Shown here: positions 5,055-8,296 of the stretch, piece after piece
Position numbering within the stretch: the stretch's first letter is position 1
How the letters are laid out: each line of letters starts with the position of its first letter
Assembly (NCBI GenBank): GCA_947484105.1
Contig: CANKON010000056.1
Coordinates: 1 to 8,296, forward strand
Source: Methylococcaceae bacterium
GTDB taxonomy: Bacteria > Pseudomonadota > Gammaproteobacteria > Methylococcales > Methylomonadaceae
Reading direction: 5' to 3'
DNA length: 8,296 nucleotides
Program-made: the position numbers and the translations under genes
The notes under the pieces: generated by a model
Told to the model about the DNA's origin: nothing
Seen by the model: only the letters and a program-made list of their open reading frames with translations
Databases searched by the model: none

Positions 5055-7637
5055 ATGACTACTCAAACACCTAAAACGATTTACCGCAACGATTACACTG
5101 TTCCTGATTTCTTGATTCACGACGTAAAATTGCATTTTTCACTCGATGCTGAAAATACAAAAGTCCTTTCGACGCTCACGATGCAACGCAATCCTGAAAG
5201 TAAAAATCAAACTGCACCGCTGGTTTTGAATGGCGAAAAATTAGTTTTACAAAAAGTCATTTTGAACGAAACGGAATTGACAGATTACGCGCTCACACCT
5301 GAAACATTGACGCTTAAAAATGTGCCTGAATCGTTCACATTGATTATCGAAAATACGATAAATCCCAAAGAAAATACGGCACTTGAAGGGTTATATTTAT
5401 CAAATGGGATGCTTTGTACGCAATGTGAAGCCGAAGGTTTCAGAAAAATTACTTATTTCCTCGACCGTCCCGATGTGATGAGTAAATTCACCGTCACATT
5501 AGTCGCTGATAAAACTGAATTTCCTGTTTTACTTTCAAACGGAAACAAAGTTGCCACTGGTGAATTTGAAAATAATCAACATTGGGTCACATGGAACGAC
5601 CCGTTTGCAAAACCGTGTTATTTATTCGCACTTGTCGCGGGACAATTAGAATGCGTCGCGGATACGTTTATTACGCAATCGGGCAGAAAAATCGATTTAG
5701 AAATTTTTGTTGAAGCGCATGACAAAGACAAATGCACTCATGCCATGCAATCCTTGAAATATGCAATGCGTTGGGACGAAGCGGTTTATGGACGTGAATA
5801 CGATTTAGATTTATACATGATTGTTGCAGTCAGCCATTTCAATATGGGCGCGATGGAAAACAAAGGTTTAAATGTTTTTAACACTAAATTCGTTTTGGCG
5901 CGACCTGATACCGCAACCGATTTTGATTATGAAGGTATTGAAGGCGTAATTGCACACGAGTATTTTCATAATTGGACGGGTAATCGAATTACTTGCCGTG
6001 ATTGGTTTCAACTCAGTTTAAAAGAAGGTTTTACGGTTTTTCGTGATCAAGAATTTACCGCTGACAGAACATCGCACGCCGTTAAACGCATTGAAGACGT
6101 GACGCAACTTCGCACGCGACAATTTGCCGAAGATGCGAGTCCCTTATCACATTCAGTACGTCCTGATGCTTACATTGAAATTAACAATTTTTACACGCTA
6201 ACCGTTTATGAAAAAGGCGCGGAAGTTGTGCGAATGTTGCACACGTTGCTCGGCGCAGAGGGTTTTAGACGCGGCAGCGATTTGTATTTTGAGCGTCACG
6301 ACGGGCAAGCCGTAACGTGTGATGATTTTGTCAGTGCGATGCAAGATGCAAATAATGTCGATTTGAACCAATTTAGACGTTGGTATTCGCAAGCGGGAAC
6401 ACCAAAAATTAGCGTTTTACAACATTATGATGCTGAAATAAAAATGTTTTCGCTGACATTGTCACAAAATTATCCAAATCAATCCGAACCACTTTTGATT
6501 CCCATTCGGCTGGGTTTATTAAATTCAAAAACAGGTGAGGATTTAATTCCCGAAACGCTGTTGCAATTCAATCAAATGCAACAAACATTCACGTTTGAGA
6601 ATTTAGAAAATGTACCTGTTGTGTCGTTTTTACGCGGATTTTCTGCACCTGTGAATGTTGAAATAGAACGTAATTTGGAAGAATTCGCATTTTTATCACA
6701 ACATGACAGCGATTCGTTTAATCGTTGGGATGCCGCGCAAAAATTGGCTGAAAACAGCATTTTGAATTTAGTGAAAACGCCCGCCGCACCAATTCCTGAT
6801 ATTTTGCTAAAAACATTTGAAACCGTTTTGAATTCACCGATTGATGATTTGGCGTATTTTTCGTTGTTGTTGTCATTGCCGTCGGAAAATTATTTAGCGG
6901 AACGAATGGAAATTGTCGATTTTGACGGTATTCATAACGCGCGTGAACGTATTTTAAAAACGCTTGCTGAAAAATTTGAAGCGCAGTTTTTAGCCATTTA
7001 TAACGCAAATCATAAAGAGGAATCAGGCGATTTTAGCCCTGAAGCGATTGGTCGTCGCCGCGTGAAAAATGCGTGTTTGGCATTTTTGAGCAAATTGAAT
7101 TCACCGCAAATTCAGAATCTCGCACAAACGCAATTTGAAAACACAAAAAATATGACTGACCAAATGGCGGCTTTAGGCGCGATTGTTCACAATAATCACT
7201 TCGCAAAAACGGCGTGTTTAGAAAAATTCTATTCGCAATGGCAAAACGAACCGTTGGTGATTGATAAATGGTTTATTTTGCAAGCGAGCAGTCCAGCGGC
7301 TGATGCGTTTGAAACTGTGCAAAATCTACGTTCACATTCTGCATTTGATATAAAAAATCCAAATCGCGTGCGTTCATTGATTGGCGCGTTTTCTCAAACC
7401 AATCCTGTGCATTTTCACGCCGCAAACGGTCAAGGTTATGCGTTTTTAGGTGACGCAATTTTGGAACTCAACGCCATAAATCCACAAGTTGCATCTCGAA
7501 TGGTCACGCCTTTAACGGCGTGGCGAAAAGTCGATGATGCGCGTCAAATTCTTATGAAAGCACAGTTGCAACGCATCATCGACACGAAAGATATTTCTAA
7601 CGATGTGTTTGAATTAGCGAGTAAAAGTTTAGGATAA
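5055..7637 (+). CDS. pepN: Aminopeptidase N (M1 family zinc metallopeptidase)
   Basis: Cytoplasmic zinc aminopeptidase that removes N-terminal residues from peptides in the late steps of protein turnover. The 860-aa product compares with 870 in E. coli. N-terminal beta domain: RNDYTVPDFLIHDVKLHF (11-28) and the substrate-anchoring Q123/E125 (CTQCEAEGFR; E. coli Q119/E121). Thermolysin-like domain: exopeptidase motif MGAMEN (264-269), zinc ligands H301, H305 and E324 with general base E302 (VIAHEYFHNWTGN ... LKEGFTVFRDQEF), and catalytic Y385 (TLTVYEKGAE); all are shifted by four from E. coli. A beta-sandwich and a C-terminal helical domain follow, ending DVFELASKSLG. Start choice: ATG 5055 gives an N-terminus aligning with E. 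coli PepN. An in-frame ATG at 4950 would add 35 residues overlapping the tolC-like gene and is rejected. There is no clear Shine-Dalgarno (TTCAGAATTCAAAC precedes the ATG). Complete and intact. Confidence 0.97.
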   Translation: MTTQTPKTIYRNDYTVPDFLIHDVKLHFSLDAENTKVLSTLTMQRNPESKNQTAPLVLNGEKLVLQKVILNETELTDYALTPETLTLKNVPESFTLIIENTINPKENTALEGLYLSNGMLCTQCEAEGFRKITYFLDRPDVMSKFTVTLVADKTEFPVLLSNGNKVATGEFENNQHWVTWNDPFAKPCYLFALVAGQLECVADTFITQSGRKIDLEIFVEAHDKDKCTHAMQSLKYAMRWDEAVYGREYDLDLYMIVAVSHFNMGAMENKGLNVFNTKFVLARPDTATDFDYEGIEGVIAHEYFHNWTGNRITCRDWFQLSLKEGFTVFRDQEFTADRTSHAVKRIEDVTQLRTRQFAEDASPLSHSVRPDAYIEINNFYTLTVYEKGAEVVRMLHTLLGAEGFRRGSDLYFERHDGQAVTCDDFVSAMQDANNVDLNQFRRWYSQAGTPKISVLQHYDAEIKMFSLTLSQNYPNQSEPLLIPIRLGLLNSKTGEDLIPETLLQFNQMQQTFTFENLENVPVVSFLRGFSAPVNVEIERNLEEFAFLSQHDSDSFNRWDAAQKLAENSILNLVKTPAAPIPDILLKTFETVLNSPIDDLAYFSLLLSLPSENYLAERMEIVDFDGIHNARERILKTLAEKFEAQFLAIYNANHKEESGDFSPEAIGRRRVKNACLAFLSKLNSPQIQNLAQTQFENTKNMTDQMAALGAIVHNNHFAKTACLEKFYSQWQNEPLVIDKWFILQASSPAADAFETVQNLRSHSAFDIKNPNRVRSLIGAFSQTNPVHFHAANGQGYAFLGDAILELNAINPQVASRMVTPLTAWRKVDDARQILMKAQLQRIIDTKDISNDVFELASKSLG

Positions 7638-7647
7638 ATCGCCGATT

Positions 7648-8296
7648 TTATTTCCAAATACTTACAATATTCGTGAAATCATCCGTCCAGGCTGGCATAT
7701 CAAAATACAACGGCATTTTTTGCCATGAACCGATTTGACTGGTTTGCAACGGTTTTAAGGTTTCAGGATTTTTTGCCAAAACAACCCAATCTGTCGCCAC
7801 AATGAGTGGGGCGGCAGTTTGCGGTTTAAATTCGTTAATCAATGCCGCAAGGTGCATTTGTTCTGCATGAATCGAAACCACCTTTTTCAACAACAAATGC
7901 CGATTCGTAATATGAAACGCCAAAATTCCGTTCGGTTTTAATTTTTTGAAATACAGTTCAATCGCTTCGCGCGTCAATAAATGCGTCGGCACAGCATCCG
8001 AACTAAACGCATCCATCATCAGTAAATCAAATGTGCTATCGGGTTTATTTTGCAGTGACAAACGCGCGTCGCCGATTTCTGAAATAGCATTCGGCGCACA
8101 TTGGCTTAAATAACTGAAATATGCCGAATTTTTAGCAATATCGACCACAAGCGGGTCAATTTCATAAAGCGTCCACGTTTGCGACGGTTTCGCATAACAC
8201 GTCAACGCGCCTGCTCCTAAACCGACTACGCCGATATTCCAATTTTCAGTTTGAGTATCAAACGTTTTAAATAATTGTCCCATCGGACTTGGGCGA
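7648..8296 (-). CDS. Spermidine-synthase-like SAM-fold protein, C-terminal part; 5' end beyond window
   Basis: C-terminal catalytic-type domain of the spermidine synthase superfamily. The reading frame stays open to the right edge. The first in-window Met (8283) sits inside a conserved SPMGQLF segment, which in the family (typically GPIGQ) is internal, so it is not the start. Counting from that Met: nucleotide-binding IGVVGLGAGALT (17-28), acidic LYEIDP (39-44), GDAR (71-74), MMDAFSSDAVPTHLLTREA (89-107), LKPNGILAFHITNRHL (115-130) and the terminal PAWTDDFTNIVSIWK (197-211). The DAFSSDAVPTHLLT block and WTDDF tail are typical of the larger proteins annotated as fused MFS/spermidine synthase, in which a membrane domain precedes this one, so a membrane-spanning N-terminus is likely upstream. 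Whether it makes a polyamine cannot be told. Convergent with pepN, with ten bases between stops. Confidence 0.88.
   Translation of the reverse strand, partial: RPSPMGQLFKTFDTQTENWNIGVVGLGAGALTCYAKPSQTWTLYEIDPLVVDIAKNSAYFSYLSQCAPNAISEIGDARLSLQNKPDSTFDLLMMDAFSSDAVPTHLLTREAIELYFKKLKPNGILAFHITNRHLLLKKVVSIHAEQMHLAALINEFKPQTAAPLIVATDWVVLAKNPETLKPLQTSQIGSWQKMPLYFDMPAWTDDFTNIVSIWK

Noticed and set aside
7636..7648. Dyad AAATCG-C-CGATTT overlapping the stop codons of pepN and the convergent spermidine-synthase-like gene, considered as a bidirectional terminator
   Set aside because: In RNA it gives only a five-pair, mostly A-U stem with a three-base loop and no proper U-tract, so it is too weak to call.
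1..8296. CRISPR arrays, tRNA or rRNA genes, transposases, prophage genes, and neisserial or Pasteurellaceae uptake signal sequences
   Set aside because: Reading both strands by eye showed no spaced repeats, cloverleaf, recombinase motifs or the GCCGTCTGAA / AAGTGCGGT words. The window is almost fully accounted for by seven coding genes.

Overview
This 8.3 kb window is chromosomal DNA from an AT-rich (roughly 40% GC by eye) Gram-negative proteobacterium, most likely a gammaproteobacterium. The evidence is a TolC-type outer-membrane protein, an E. coli-like PepN, a pdxA/rsmA pair (a linkage familiar from gammaproteobacteria) and a long bacterial-type IspG (407 aa) resembling those of Neisseria and Xanthomonas. 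Genus cannot be assigned from sequence alone. All six stop codons visible in the window are TAA.

Left half (1-3611, minus strand): a tightly packed four-gene operon transcribed ispG > pdxA > uma2-like > rsmA. ispG and pdxA share one base (TAATG). The pdxA/uma2 and uma2/rsmA junctions each have one base between stop and start (TAA-A-ATG). IspG is a late MEP-pathway enzyme, PdxA makes a vitamin B6 precursor and RsmA methylates 16S rRNA. Between the last two sits a Uma2/DUF820-family PD-(D/E)XK nuclease-like gene, the one non-housekeeping element of the operon. It is bracketed by an 8-bp direct repeat (CCATTTTA on the + strand). Collapsing the repeat would rebuild a pdxA-rsmA junction with a good Shine-Dalgarno, so the gene looks like a clean insertion. 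rsmA runs off the left edge with only its last few codons missing.

Middle (3612-3745): a 134-bp divergent promoter region between ispG and a TolC-like gene. A perfect TATAAT faces the tolC-like gene and weaker candidates face ispG.

Right half: the tolC-like gene (3746-5011, +) encodes an exported outer-membrane efflux-type protein with no pump partner in the window. An imperfect hairpin plus T-tract at its stop codon may be a terminator. pepN (5055-7637, +) encodes a complete M1 aminopeptidase N with all expected catalytic residues. Ten bases after it, convergent on the minus strand, is the C-terminal part of a spermidine-synthase-like methyltransferase-fold protein whose 5' end lies beyond the right edge.

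The window is mostly ordinary housekeeping sequence. I see no CRISPR array, tRNA, rRNA, transposase or prophage gene, and no new multi-gene system. The observation most worth following is the nuclease-like gene wedged between pdxA and rsmA. There is no gene-free stretch longer than 134 bp.
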